A DNA stretch of 64,000 bases from Drosophila persimilis (taxonomy: Eukaryota > Arthropoda > Insecta > Diptera > Drosophilidae), in the NCBI RefSeq assembly GCF_003286085.1, contig NW_020825327.1, positions 1,116,001 through 1,180,000 on the forward strand, written 5' to 3'. Shown one piece after another: positions 9,727-21,124 of this stretch. The notes under the pieces were generated by a model. That model had not been told where the DNA came from, did not search any database, and saw only the letters and a program-made list of their open reading frames with translations. How positions within the stretch are numbered: the stretch's first letter is position 1; each line of letters opens with the position of its first letter. The translations under genes and the position numbers were made by a program.

Positions 9727-12106
9727 AGCATTTTGCTAATACTGCTAACTCTTGTGGTGTTAAGCCACGAGTTGCGCAGTCCGCTGGGTTTACCGCAGTA
9801 GGTACATGTCTCCACTGAGTTGATGTACTATGTTCCAAAATCTGTCCAACGCGATTTGACACAAAGGTTTGCCATCGGTGGGGATCTCCATTTATCCAAA
9901 ACAAAACGATAGTAGCATCTGACCAATTGAAGGTTGACATAGGTGGTCCTGCAGTGCGAAGTTGGTCCCGGATCCATTTTGCCAGTTTAACTGCCAGCAG
10001 CGCACCCGAAAGTTCGACTCGTGGAATTGTGATCGGTTTCGTGGGTGTGACTCGACTGCGTGCAGCTAGCAAATGAGTTTGAATCATTCCGTTTGGTAGC
10101 TCTGCACGAATATATGCACATGCTGCATACGCCAGGGATGATCCATCGCAGAAAACATGTAGCTGTAATGACGCAAGCTCGTGGATGTTGAAGCGCAGCC
10201 ATCGTGGTACTTGAATTTGCTCGACATATGGCAAGTTTTGTATGAATCCCTGCCATCTATCAAGCAGTTCGGTTGGCAGCGGTTCATCCCAGTCCAGTTG
10301 TGCTAGGCTGCCATCGTTGCGTTTGATGCGGGCCATCCATGAGTCCTTGAATATCGCCTTCGCGGTCATGACACAGGGCGTGATGAAACCTAATGGGTCG
10401 TACAGTCGTGCGACTGTGGAAAGTACAGAACGTTTAGTATGTGCGTGACTGATTTCAAAATTTATCTTGAACCCAAAATAGTCTTGATGTGGATGCCAAT
10501 AGAGGCCTAAGGTTTTAACGGGATCTTGGTACTCAAACTCTAATAATGTCTTATGAGATAAATGGTCTGGAGGTATGTCTTGTAGCAGAGAAGCGTCATT
10601 CGCAGACCACTTTCGAAGATCCATTCCTGCTGATCGTAAGGCTCCGATCAATTGATTTTGAATTTCTAATGCTCCTTCGCGAGTGGAAGCTCCGCTTTGT
10701 ACGTCATCAACGTATATTTCATGTCGAAGGACCCTTTCCGCGAGTGGGTATCGGTCGCGTTCATCCTGCGCCAGTTGATGTATGACGCGAATGGCTGTGT
10801 AAGGAGCTGAAGTGGTTCCAAACGTAACTGTGTTGAGATAATACTCAGCTACTTGGTTGTGTTCGTCATGCCAAAAGATGCGTTGATATTGCGAATCCTC
10901 TGCATTCATGTCAATGCATCTATACATCTTCTGAATGTCGGCAGCAAAAACAAAACGATGGAAACGCCAATTCAGGACCACGCCGGCTAGATCGTTTTGG
11001 AGCGCTGGTCCGGTGCATAGGACGCCATTGAGCGATTTTCCGTTTGACGTTTTACAGGAGGCGTCATATACTACTCTAACCTTCGTAGTGACACTTTCCT
11101 CTTTGAATACTGCGTGATGAGGCAAGGTGCAACATGTGGACTCGATTCCATTCTCCTTGCTAATGATGCAATTCTGCTGCTTCTTGGTTGTTACTTTGGT
11201 CACCTGGCCTAGTTGAAAGTACTCATTCATGACTTCCGAATATTTGGCTTGCAGCTCCGGCTGCCTTTGGAATCTTCGTTGAAGCATTTGGAATCGATTA
11301 ATCGCGATTTGACGTGATTTGCCTAGCACCTGCGAAGGGTCAAACAAACGCTTAAGTGGTAACCGTACCAAGTACTTGCCGTTTCGTTGACGGACGTGAG
11401 TTCGTTTAAAATGCTCCTCGCACCATCGCTCTTCTGGTGTGAGCTGTTTTGCAGAACCGAGATGCTCCATTTCGAAGAATTTCTGGACGAGATTCTCTAG
11501 CCTGTTGTGGTGACATCTAATGGTGACAGCGTGTGAGCGTGTGGAAGTGGCTCGACCAAAGACTATCCAGCCAAGCTGGGTGTGCTGTGCAATTGGTTGG
11601 TTCTCCTTTCCTCTGCGGATATCTGAAAGCAGGATCTGTGGGATTACGTCCGCTCCCAGCAGAAGATCAATCCGTTGTGATTTGTAGAACCTGGGATCGG
11701 CGAGTTCTATTCCGTTCAAATGAGGACATTGCTGCAATTTGATGGATTTTGAAGGTAATTGCGATGTAAGCGTTTTAAGTATAAACGCAGTATCAATGGT
11801 AGTACAAAACTGCGAAGTACAAGAACTTAATGACAATTCTGTAGTGTAGGTACACCTGTTCTTGGAGGTGGTCCCAACTCCAGCAATTTCTGCCGAAATT
11901 GGATGCCGCTTGAGGTTGAGAGCCTGCACTGTGTGCTCTGTAATGAGGGCTCCTTCCGAGCCTGAATCCACTAACGCACGTACCACAGCTGATTGGCCAG
12001 TGTGGGGGTTGTGGATTGTGACCAGGGCAGTGGCCAGAAGGACAGTGCTGGGTCCGTGATGCGTTGCCGTAGCGGAGACTAGTTGCGCAGAGTGTGTTCT
12101 CACAGA
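9629..12106 (-). pseudogene. BEL-1 protease, reverse transcriptase and RNase H
   Basis: Same frame as Gag, downstream of the TAG at 12107-12109. It begins with an aspartic protease (ALVDSGSEGALI, DSG active-site motif, about residue 45). The BEL-type RT follows, with VRVVYDASCKTSNGKSLN, FVFAADIQKMYRCIDM (first catalytic Asp) and YEIYVDDVQSGAS (YVDD). The Pao-type RNase H comes next, with HVFCDGSSLAYAA and IPRVELSGALLAVKLA. The final ~40 residues leave the conserved frame near 9730, where the integrase frame takes over, so a 1-nt indel is present. Otherwise the catalytic residues are intact. Confidence 0.88.
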
Positions 12107-12109
12107 CTA

Positions 12110-13573
12110 GTCGGTCGCTGCAGACTGTGGATGACCACCGGAACTAGTGTTGGGAACAACTGGGAGAGGCTGTGCAGTGCTCTGAGTAGGAAGTAGGGTC
12201 CTAGCGTAGAGTTGCGTAGGTGTAGCCCTGCCAGATGAGTCGCTCGTTGTATACTGCCAGGAGTGACCGGAACGAGCACTATGGGAGGCTGCGTGAGGCT
12301 GTGTTGCCACCTGAGCAGGAGTTGGGAAGTGCAGCAGTGTATGGTGTCTTTGACCACACTGCGTGCAGTTCCTTTTACTGGTACATTTTGAAAGTGCATG
12401 GGAACGGCTCAGACAGTTGAGGCATGCCATTGCATGATCGACGATGGCTTTCCTTGCAAAGCAGTCCTTGGACAAAAGGTCCGGGCAATGCCGAAGATTG
12501 TGACTGTCGCTACAGTGAGGGCAGCGAGTGTGTTCGGCAACCGCAGTCTTGGCGTGGAAACTGTTGCCCTTGTATGTTACGTTGCCAACTGACTTCTTCG
12601 GGTGCCTTTGAATGACAGGCTGCGGCACAGGTGTCCGCGTCGTGGAGTGGCCTCGATTTTCGAACACATCAATGCTGACGAGACGGTCGTTGAGAAATTA
12701 TTGTAGCTGAGAAAATGTGGCAAGTTCGGCAGAGCTACCGCGATGAAGCTCCCAAGCTTGCAGGGTCGGGCTTGGCAGTCTGGAAGTGAGATGATGAGCC
12801 ATCCAATGCTGAACATCTAGATTCTTAAAAGCATTGAGACAAACCGTCGCAACATTAAGCATATGTTTTATATCAGCAGACTCCTCCTTTGTCAACTGTG
12901 GCAAGTCATACAAACCGTACATATGGTACATAAACTGCAGCCGTTTGTTGTCGTATCGCTTGAGGACGAGACTCCAAGCTGTTGCATAGTTATTTCCCGC
13001 AAGCGCCATCTGCTGAATATCCTCGTCGCGATCCGAGGGAAGAGCTTGCTTCAGGAAATGAAACCTTTGGACGTCGGACAGTTTCTGGTTGTTATGGATG
13101 AGTTGAACAAATGCATCGTGAAATGCCGGCCAGTCCACAAACTTGCCTGTAAATGTCGGTACAGGTAGCTTGGGCAATTGCACTGATGATACCGATAGAT
13201 TTGCTGGCTCTGGATTCTGCTGTACCGGTGGTGCTCTTGGACATACATTTTCGTAGGCCTCTGATATGATGCTGAATGCCGTTGTATAGTCTTCATCAAA
13301 GCGAAAGGCCACTTCGCTGGACACATAACTATGCGTACTTGGACATCGAAGTATTAGTAAACGTTGATGATTTTGCTCAAATTCACCTAAGAACCGTTGC
13401 AAAGTTTGTAAGCGCGTTTGAAAATAAGCTTTTGTTTTCCGATCTGCGCCATCCTTTCTGAAATTACGCACCGTTTGATTAACCCTCGCAATGAGATTTG
13501 TCTGAATATCACTGAGATTGTCGATCTCCACCTGACGATCGGCTTCGAGATCGTGGGACTCGGCTGTTGACAT
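12110..13573 (-). pseudogene. BEL-1 Gag
   Basis: The likely start is the Met at 13573 (MSTAESHDLEADRQ), inside a longer open frame that begins at 13645. The central domain (LPKLPVPTFTGKFVDWPAFHDAF, then NLDVQHWMAHHL) is the DUF1759 capsid-like domain of BEL/Pao Gag. An in-frame TAA at 12698-12700 interrupts it before the cysteine-rich region, which has three zinc-finger-like clusters (CPHCSDSHNLRHCP, CLNCLSRSHALSKC, CTQCGQRHHTLLH). A second in-frame stop, TAG at 12107-12109, falls exactly between Gag and protease. All three blocks are in one frame. Confidence 0.85.
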
Positions 13574-14127
13574 GTTGCTGTTATATGTGTATGTACCTTT
13601 CTCACCCTTAGTTGCACTCTCTTTGACCTTGTACAAAATACCCACAACGAAACACTTACTCTGGTACTCGGGAGTGCTTCTCTTTGCTTAAAGCGTAGCT
13701 TAAGAGAACTTGCGAGTCGTTCTTGTTGGTGTTGTGCGAGCGGAGAGCAGAAACTGTGCTACTGTGAGCGTTGAGTTGAGGCCTTGTGTCTAGAGATGAT
13801 GTGCAGCAACAGAACGCTCGTTGGTCTCTTGGTTTCTGCTTTGCACGAGAGAGAGGCTGCTGTCTAACCGTCGGCTTGAGTTGCCTTTTGTGTGCTGCAG
13901 TGAGGCCACTGTCCAGGCGTAGAGCTATCGTCTGGTCTTCTTTGTCCCTGCTTCGTTCGAGAGATAGCGGCTGTTGGATAAACCGTTGGTTTGCGTTGTG
14001 TTTGCCGTTTACCGTTGCAGCCGGTAAAATATGATTTTGTTTGTACATTTAACTGAACGCGGAACGAGGTAGAATCATATGCGGAGAGTACGAATTAAAC
14101 GCGGTTCCCCTCATGGGCCACCAAAAA

Positions 14128-14491
14128 TGTTGTGAAATCCTCGATACGAGCTTTCAATGTTGAGCAGAAATGCTCTGGGGAATCTTTGCGTTTAATAATG
14201 TACTACACGATATAGACAATTCGAGATTTATTAATTTATACTTCAATCAACTTAAACTTTAATCGTAATCGCGTATAGAGTACAATGTAATGGGTAATAC
14301 GGGTTTAAGCGCGGCCGGCTGCAACTGCTAATTGTCGTTGTGATTTCGTCGATACGCAAACGAAGACTCTTCTTGGTGATCGGAGACGAGGTTACGCCGC
14401 CCTAGCATGAAACGACGCCGTTCTCCGAGTGGGCAATCGCAGTTAGAGCGCTCTCACTCTCTTTGTAGTTTAACCCTTAGAAAACCGTCCA
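14128..14491 (-). repeat. BEL-1 5' LTR
   Basis: 364 bp, the upstream LTR in the direction of transcription of BEL-1, followed on its right by the GGTCA duplication at 14492. It would carry the promoter for the gag-pol RNA. Its near identity to the other LTR dates the insertion as recent relative to the host CR1-2 copy. Confidence 0.93.
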
Positions 14492-14691
14492 GGTCATTTG
14501 AACTCGAAATTCACATATAAGACAAAATTTGGAGCGCGACGGTAAAATGTCATACGTTTTCATTTAGAAAGGTTCAGAAAAAGAAGATTAGTTGAACACC
14601 ACAATAGTAGTTCACTTAGATCCAGTTGAAGGCGTGTGTGCAAATACCAATCAGAGTAAGACAGACAGATTTTAACATCATCAGCATACAT
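14492..14691 (-). mobile_element. CR1-2 element, segment 3 of 4
   Basis: CR1-2 sequence between BEL-1 and the R1-clade insertion. On the minus strand it reads from the YADD codons (MYADDVKICLSYSD at its right end) through LHTRLQLDLSELLLWCSTNLLFLN to the FYRRAP block. It ends on the right in the 15-bp sequence ATCATCAGCATACAT (14677-14691), which is repeated at 19745-19759. Confidence 0.85.
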
Positions 14692-15201
14692 GTTTTTTTC
14701 CAGGTGCGGTTGTGTTTATCACGAGCTCCAAGTTTTCCGGCAAAAAAAATCCGCGCCACGCCTGGCAACTGAAAGGAAAGCTGTTAAGAGCAGGTCACTG
14801 AAGCACCGGTACGTAGTGCGTATGAAATTGGCCCTCGCCGACCACCCGTTCTGTTGCAGGGGCATATCCAGTGCGCTCCGTGCAGGAGGGGGAGAGGGGT
14901 GAACTCTTGTTTGGCGCCTTCCGCTATACACATTGTTGGTGGAGTTGAAGCAAAACAATTTTCTCACTCAAATTTTTCTTTCTTTTTCTGTTTACGGTTC
15001 TCGCCGGGAGCCTCCCACTCAGCAGCTGATCACTGAGCTGCCAGTCAGGTGATCGCGCAGGGTGGCAGCTCGGACGGTGTTGCCGGACAGCCTCGTACGG
15101 AACAGGGCTGCCGGAGTGCCGGAGCAGAGTTACGCGCCAAACGAAATTTGAAATTTTAAATTAAAATCGACCCAGAATTAACTGGAACATCGAGCAAAGG
15201 A

Positions 15202-16662
15202 ATGGAAGAGGACGAAAACCTGGCTTTCATGAAGGGCAGCAAGCTCGCCCGATCGCCAGCAGCTGCGTCAGCTCCAGGAGCTGAGTTACAGAGCATGGAC
15301 CCGGACGCCCGGGAGACCCCTAAGAGGGTACGGGACCCAGCCAGCCCAGAGAGTTTGCAAAGAAAAACGCCGCCTAAGAGAAGTAAGGCCTGCCAGGAGG
15401 CAACCTGCCTCGAAAACCTCCAAGAGCTGGGAAATATCTTGGATGAAGTCCATAGCAGAATGATGGATAAGAATAAGCGCCACATCAACATGGCGACGAG
15501 AAACATGTTCGTGCGAATGAAGGAGCTTCACACGAGCATCAATGAAGCAAGTCAAGCATCAGCAGCGGGCAGAAGCGCCAGGCAGGAAGGCCTCGACGCC
15601 GCAGTCCTGTGCTCAAAATGCTCACAGAGCACCAAGAGCATGAGCATGGACAAAGAGCAGCAGACAACGACAGTCTGGAAGAAGAATGCCGCGGCGCAAA
15701 CGGAGCCGTGGCGTAGGCTAAGCCAGCCACTGGTGGATCCGGGTCACCCCCCTCCCCCCACGCGCCCAAGGCAGCCAAAAGGCGCCAACGCAAACAGGAG
15801 GCCGCAGAAGAAAGCCCCGTTGCCGCCACAAGAAGACGTGGCGACGCCCAGCGTTATGAGCCAGACTAAGAGCCCCGAGATTCCGGTCAGCGGATGGAGG
15901 GAGGTGGCCAAGAAGACGAGGGCAGCCAAGAAGCCGGCTAGGAAACCTCACCGCCCGGACGCCGTGGTCGTCGAGGCGAAAGGAAAAACCTACAGCGAGG
16001 TGCTGGCCCTGGTTACCTGGAGAGAAGACGGTCAGCTTCAGGACCTGAGTACGAGCGTCAACAAGGTCCGCCGTACCGCAAATGGTAACCTGCTCCTTGA
16101 GCTGAACAGAGGCGATAAAGAAAGCGCAACAAGGATTAAGGAGAACCTCGAATCGGTACTGGATGGAGTAGCGGAGGTACGAGCCCTTTCCGAAGACACG
16201 AGGACGAGGGTGCTAGCGATCAGCGACCTGGACCCGCTAGTAACCACGGAGGACCTTGTCAAGGCCTTAGCGGAACAATTTGCCATCAAAGCCGACTCGG
16301 TGAATGTGAGAAGCCGGGACTCTTACCGGGACACCCAGACTGCCGTAATTGGACTGCCGAGCAAGGATGCTCAAGTGGTCCTCGACAAGGGCAAGGTAAA
16401 GGTGGGATGGACGGTATGTAAGATCAAGGAGAAGGACTCGCAGCCTAGGTGCTACAAGGGCTTGGAGATTGGGCACATTGCGCCAAACTGCCATAGTGCG
16501 GTGGACCGAACTGGGTGCTGCATTCGCTGCGGCGTCAATGGGCACAAGATAGTAGACTGTCCAAGCAAGGCAACCTGCTTCGTCTGCGCCGGGAGAGGCC
16601 GAGAGGCCGAGAGGGCAGAGGTCATCAATCGGGAAGCCGGCAGTGTCCCTTCTCGAAGCTAG
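15202..16662 (+). CDS. R1-clade ORF1, Gag-like zinc-knuckle RNA-binding protein
   Basis: 486 codons, uninterrupted, the longest intact frame of this element. The N-terminal half is basic and low in complexity (Lys/Pro/Ala-rich, nuclear-localisation-like PPKRSK). Around residues 250-390 lies the conserved ORF1 core of R1/I-type elements (TYSEVLALV, then TRVLAISDLDPLVTTEDLV, an RRM-like fold by family knowledge). The C-terminal part has CCHC-type zinc knuckles (CYKGLEIGHIAPNC, where the second Cys has been replaced by Gly-Leu, then CIRCGVNGHKIVDC and CFVCAGRGREAE). The C-terminal ~20 residues after the third knuckle look shifted in frame. In the family this protein coats the RNA. The ATG at 15202 is chosen because no earlier in-frame Met exists. 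Confidence 0.85.
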   Translation: MEEDENLAFMKGSKLARSPAAASAPGAELQSMDPDARETPKRVRDPASPESLQRKTPPKRSKACQEATCLENLQELGNILDEVHSRMMDKNKRHINMATRNMFVRMKELHTSINEASQASAAGRSARQEGLDAAVLCSKCSQSTKSMSMDKEQQTTTVWKKNAAAQTEPWRRLSQPLVDPGHPPPPTRPRQPKGANANRRPQKKAPLPPQEDVATPSVMSQTKSPEIPVSGWREVAKKTRAAKKPARKPHRPDAVVVEAKGKTYSEVLALVTWREDGQLQDLSTSVNKVRRTANGNLLLELNRGDKESATRIKENLESVLDGVAEVRALSEDTRTRVLAISDLDPLVTTEDLVKALAEQFAIKADSVNVRSRDSYRDTQTAVIGLPSKDAQVVLDKGKVKVGWTVCKIKEKDSQPRCYKGLEIGHIAPNCHSAVDRTGCCIRCGVNGHKIVDCPSKATCFVCAGRGREAERAEVINREAGSVPSRS

Positions 16663-16684
16663 GAGAGGTAGCCGGAACAAAAGG

Positions 16685-19586
16685 ATGGAAGTGATCCAGC
16701 TCAATCTGAATCACTGTAGGGCCGCACAGGACCTGCTCCTGCAGACGGTGAGAGAACTCAAATCGGACCTGGCCATACTCAGCGAGCCGTACAAATCAGG
16801 TGACAACGAATCCTGGGCGACCGACAGAACAGGGAAGGCATCCCTGTGGGCATGTGGATGCGATCCCTGCAAACTCAGCAATGTGCTGGCAGGAGACGGA
16901 TTTGGGCGCGCGAGAGCTGGCAACCTATGGGTATACAGCTGCTACCTAGCGCCCAGTCTACCCCTCGAATCCTTCGCCCGAATCATTGAGGATCTAGCTG
17001 AAGACGCACGAAACCGCGGGTCCTAATCGCCGGGGACTTCAACGCGTGGGCACACGAGTGGGGCTGTCAAGTCACCAACGCAAGAGGCCGAATCCTGCTA
17101 GAAACTTTAGCATCGCTAGACCTAGCGCTGCTGAACGAGGGCTCCCAGCAAACCTTCTGCAGGGGTAGCGCTGGGTCAATCATTGACCTAACGTTCGCGA
17201 GCCCTTCGCAGCTGCGCAATGCAAGGTGGCGAATAGGAGACGTTTACACCGGAAGCGACCACGAAGCCATAGTATGCACCATTGGCGAACACCCCAGACC
17301 CAGCAGATCAAGCGCGAGGAGCAAAGCCTACATCGACATGGACACGATCAACACCAGCGCTCTGGCTAGAAGCCTCGAGACGTGGGAGGCCCTCGGGGAC
17401 ACAAATGCCAACGAATCGGCCAACCAGCTCGCCTTGCGAATGGAGGAGTCCTGTGACAGGAGCATGAGACAGCGGAAGCCATTCATGCGGCACCACGAGC
17501 CAATCGTGTGGTGGAACGTCGACATCGACAGGCTCCGGACAACGTGTCTAAGGGCCAGATGAGCTATGCAGAGAGCGCGACGCACGACTCGGTTCGTCAC
17601 ATCGCATGAGGAGTATAGGACCGCCAGGAAGGCACTGAAGCATGCAATTCGGAGCAGCAAGCGGGAATGCTTTCTCCACCTCTGCGACACAGCGGAACAA
17701 GACCCCTGGGGCAGGGCTTACAACATCGTTATGAAGCGGCTAAGTGCCGGGAGCAAGGTGCCAACGGACCCCAGCACCCTCGAGGACATAGTACACACCC
17801 TGTTCCCCAGCGAGCAACAGAGGCGTCCAGGCCCCTTAGAAAGCGACGCACCGATCACGGGCATCGAAATGATCACGGAAGCGGAGATCCTGGAAGCCGG
17901 TAGGAGCCTGCCCAGCAAAAAAGCCCCAGGCCCGGATGCAATCCCAAATAGGGTTTTAAAACTGGCATTGGCACTACAGCCATCCGCCTTCGCCGAGGTC
18001 TTCAATAAGTGTCTGCTAGAAGGTACCTTCCCCTATAGGTGGAAGATTCAAAAGCTACTGCTCCTCAACAAGCCAGGGAAACCACCAGGCGAGCCTTCCT
18101 CGTACAGACCAATTTGTCTCCTGGACAACGCGGGGAAGGTATGCGAAAAGCTCATTGCACGTAGGCTCAGCCGTGCCATTGAAGGTGCCGGCGGCTTGTC
18201 GCCCAACCAGTATGGCTTCCGGAAAGGCAGATCAACCCTGGATGCCATTGGCATAGTCACAAACATAGCGGAGAATGCAATAAGGGGGACCCGCTGGAGA
18301 GCGGGCCAAAAGCAGTACTGCTTGCTGGTTACCCTGGATATAAAAAACGCTTTCAACTCTGCGGACTGGGGTAAAACGATGGAAGCCCTACGGAGGCTAC
18401 GGATCCCGGAATACCTCCTGAGAATAGTGGACAGCTACCTCAGTGAGAGGGTACTGCTGTACGAGACGAGCGAAGGGATAAGATCATATAGAGTGACTGC
18501 TGGAGTCCCGCAGGGGTCGGTGCTGGGGCCGCTCCTGTGGAATACGATGTATGATGGAGTTCTGCGACTGAACCTTCCCGTGGGCACGACGGTCGTCGGG
18601 TTTGCCGATGACGTCGCCATCGTAGTGGTAGCCAAGGACCTTGCAGCAGTTGAAGCAGCTGCAAACGGGGCAATCCGTGCCGTGGACTGGCGGCCCACAA
18701 GACCGAGGCTGTTCTGATTAGCAGCAGGAAGAAGGTGGAGACGGCCCGAGTGTCGGTCGGCGGACACGACATTACATCGCAAAGGGCGCTTAAATACCTA
18801 GGAGTTATGCTGGACACTAGGCTTTTATTTAGTACGCCAGCACTCTCGCGAATCCTGCTCAACACCAGGGGGCCAAAGCAAGCAAGGAGGAAGCTGATCA
18901 CCAGCGTCGTCACCTCTCAGCTCCTGTATGCTGCCGCAGTGTGGTCCAAAGCGACAAAGGTGCCGAGCTATATGCGAGGAGTCGAAGCAACGCACCGCTT
19001 ATGTGCCATCAGGATCGCCTGCGCGTTTAGAACCATATCTGACGACGCAGCACTGGTCATCGCGGGACTAGTCCCAATAGCAGAGCAAGCGAGGGAAAGG
19101 GCCGACACCCACAATCCTCCCACCGGAGTCGAGAGAGAATCACCCAGGCGCGAGACCGTCAGGAGGTGGCAGATGAAGTGGGATTCCTAGACTAAAGGAC
19201 GCTAGACCCACCAGCTGATTCCGGATATCAAGCTGTGGTTGGAGAGGAAGCACGGACAGGTGGACTTCCACCTCACTCAGATGCTGAGCGGCCACGGATG
19301 CTTCAGATCGTACCTGAAGCGGTTTGGACACGAAACGGAGGACTGGTGTTCATCATGTGGTCGAGGTATCGTGGAGGACGCTCACCACGTCTTCTTTGAA
19401 TGCCACCGTTTCGAGTACGAGAGGCGCCAGCTAGAGGATGAGCTAGCCACCAGCATTAGCGTCGGAGGGATCGTGCCGCTCATGGTAGCGAATCCCAAGG
19501 CGTGGGATGCCACCACTAGGTTCGCCGCCACTATAATGCGGGAACTACGGAGAGCGGAGAGGGAAAGGAAAGTGTCGGAGGAGTAA
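16685..19586 (+). pseudogene. R1-clade ORF2, endonuclease and reverse transcriptase, broken
   Basis: The start is MEVIQLNLNHCRAAQDLL at 16685, 23 bases after the ORF1 stop. The apurinic-type endonuclease follows: LAILSEPYK (Glu), then after a frameshift near 17010 AGDFNAW and GSDHEAIV (His). A stop at 17560-17562 precedes the RT (17566-18717), with APGPDAIPN, SYRPICLLDNAGK, LDIKNAFNSADW, TAGVPQGSVLGPLLW and VGFADDVAIV. Another frameshift lies near 18690, and a stop near 19188. The last block (19239-19586) holds the R1-type C-terminal finger CSSCGRGIVEDAHHVFFEC. Non-functional, but every domain is represented once and in the right order. Confidence 0.88.
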
Positions 19587-19744
19587 GGAGGAACGGCTGT
19601 GCGAAGCAATGCTTTGCGGCCGTACCGCATAGCTACGCCCCATTACCCCACCAACAAACCACAGTCCCAGACCCTCACAACTAGTTGCTAACCTTATATA
19701 AGAACTAGTATTAAAGCATAATAAAAGTAATAGAATACAAAAAA

Positions 19745-20864
19745 ATCATCAGCATACATTAGTGTAGTAGAGTATGTTATAACTTGAGGAAGGTCATTCA
19801 CAAATAAAATAAACAGAAGCGGGCCCAGATGACTTCCCTGTGGCACACCTGAAGTAACATTAACAGTATTTGATAACACGATAGAAAACAAAACACGTTG
19901 AGTACGGTTAGAGAGATAGGACAAAATCCAATCTAGAAGATTCATTGGGAACCCTACTAAAGAGAGCTTGTGAATAAGCAGAGCAGAATGGAATACCTTG
20001 CTGAAGTCCGTAAAAACTACATCCATCTGTAAACCAATTTGAAAACTACGGTGGATTAGGTTTGAATGATGTTGAATGATGTCTGAAAAAACCGTGTTGC
20101 GACGGAGATATCAAGATGCAACAAAGATGTTGCAGTTTTCGGGCGACCAGGAACTCAAGAAGCTTCGGGATGGCGGAAAGCTTTGCGATACCACGATAGT
20201 TTTCAATATTTGATTCAAGATCAAAGACCTTTTTTGTGAAGCGGAATGATTTAGGACTCATTCCAAATAACTGGGAGGCAAGACTGTTCCAAAGAGAGGT
20301 TGAAGAGAAAGGTCAAGGGTTTGCAAAGGGACTAGGCACAGTGTTTTAAAATGCAACTTGGTACCTTATCTGGACGATATGTCCATAAATGACAAACCTT
20401 CAGAATAACGCTTTCCTCGAAATTGGACAGAAAAATGCTGTTAGCATGTACGGATACGGAGGGGATGCATTGCAAATATGAGACGAGTAAGTTGTTTGGA
20501 AAAAGGTAGCGAATAAATTTGCAATACCAGCAACAAAAGCTTCTGCTTTGTTCTGGTAATGAAGGGATGGAGGAAAAGCGTTTGACTTACGCTTAAAGTT
20601 AACGAACGAAAAAAATTTTTTAGGATCACTTCGAATGTTACTACTACATTGTGAAAGGTAATGATTATAACACTGCCTAAGCTAAGGCCGACGTGAAGCC
20701 CGACTTCTGGTACTTTTTATAGAGCCTGGATTTATTGTTTTTTCAGTGTGAAAAATACTTGGAGAACCAGGGAGGCTTGGACAATACGGGTACAGTGATA
20801 TCTGGAACAAATGTATTAAAGGCGGAGTAAATAGAGCTATAAAACGAATTAACAGTTGCATCTA
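19745..20864 (-). mobile_element. CR1-2 element, segment 2 of 4
   Basis: CR1-2 between the R1-clade and gypsy insertions. Minus-strand frames give the RT palm (DVVFTDFSKVFHSALLIHKLSL, VTSGVPQGSHLGPLLFILFV, TLMYADD at 19694-20026), the upstream fingers region (NYRGIAKLSAIPKLLEFLVARKLQ at 20046-20261), and, degraded, the endonuclease-RT linker (QTTYSSHICN-like, 20441-20629). The YADD codons coincide with the 15-bp duplication at the left end. The right end is the TCTA duplication (20861-20864) of the gypsy element. Confidence 0.85.
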
Positions 20865-20953
20865 CGTAAGAAGGAGTGGGCCAGCTGGCCTATTGAGGGG
20901 GCAGCGGGGATAAGCAACAGCAGTAATAACAGCAGCAGAGGAACAGCTGATGA
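20865..20953 (+). repeat. Gypsy 5' LTR remnant
   Basis: The first ~89 bp (GTAAGAAGGAGTGGGCCAGC... to ...AGGAACAGCTGATGA) are practically identical to the start of the 3' LTR at 25096. Beyond this point the two sequences are unrelated, indicating deletion or replacement of the rest of the LTR. Confidence 0.85.
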
Positions 20954-21124
20954 AGCGACGAAGCGAGACGGAAAAGCAAAAATTCGGTGCAAAAAAACTG
21001 CGCATTTGACTCTCGGAAGCCGCAAGCAGAGGAAGCGAGACAGCGAGTGGGTGAAAAGAAGAACCGAGAAAAAAGGGTTGTTTCAAGCCGGCTGCCCACA
21101 AGAGTATTGCGCAGTAGAATTATA

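Larger units (their letters stand above)
7723..14491 (-). mobile_element. BEL-1, BEL/Pao LTR retrotransposon (6769 bp)
   Basis: A full-length BEL/Pao element in minus orientation, bounded by 364-bp LTRs (7723-8086 and 14128-14491) and a perfect 5-bp target-site duplication GGTCA (7718-7722 and 14492-14496). The LTRs differ at only about four visible positions, so insertion is fairly recent. On the minus strand a primer-binding-like TGGTGGCCCATGAGGGGA lies just inside the 5' LTR. The gag-protease-RT-RNase H-integrase order is complete, but two in-frame stops and one frameshift break the polyprotein. It interrupts the CR1-2 element. Confidence 0.93.
14692..19744 (+). mobile_element. R1-clade non-LTR retrotransposon, full length with 15-bp TSD
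   Basis: A complete-looking 5.05-kb LINE in plus orientation: ~510-bp 5' UTR, ORF1 (15202-16662), ORF2 (16685-19586), a short 3' UTR and an A-rich tail (ending ATAGAATACAAAAA). It is flanked by an exact 15-bp target duplication, ATCATCAGCATACAT, at 14677-14691 and 19745-19759. The R1-clade assignment rests on the LNLNHCRAAQDLL endonuclease start, FADD in the RT and a CCHC finger at the C-terminus. It interrupts CR1-2. ORF2 has several frameshifts and stops. Confidence 0.9.

Noticed and set aside
20987-21124. Upstream start for gypsy Gag at 20987
   Set aside because: This stretch is downstream of the truncated LTR, basic and without family similarity; the Met at 21125 gives a more normal Gag start.
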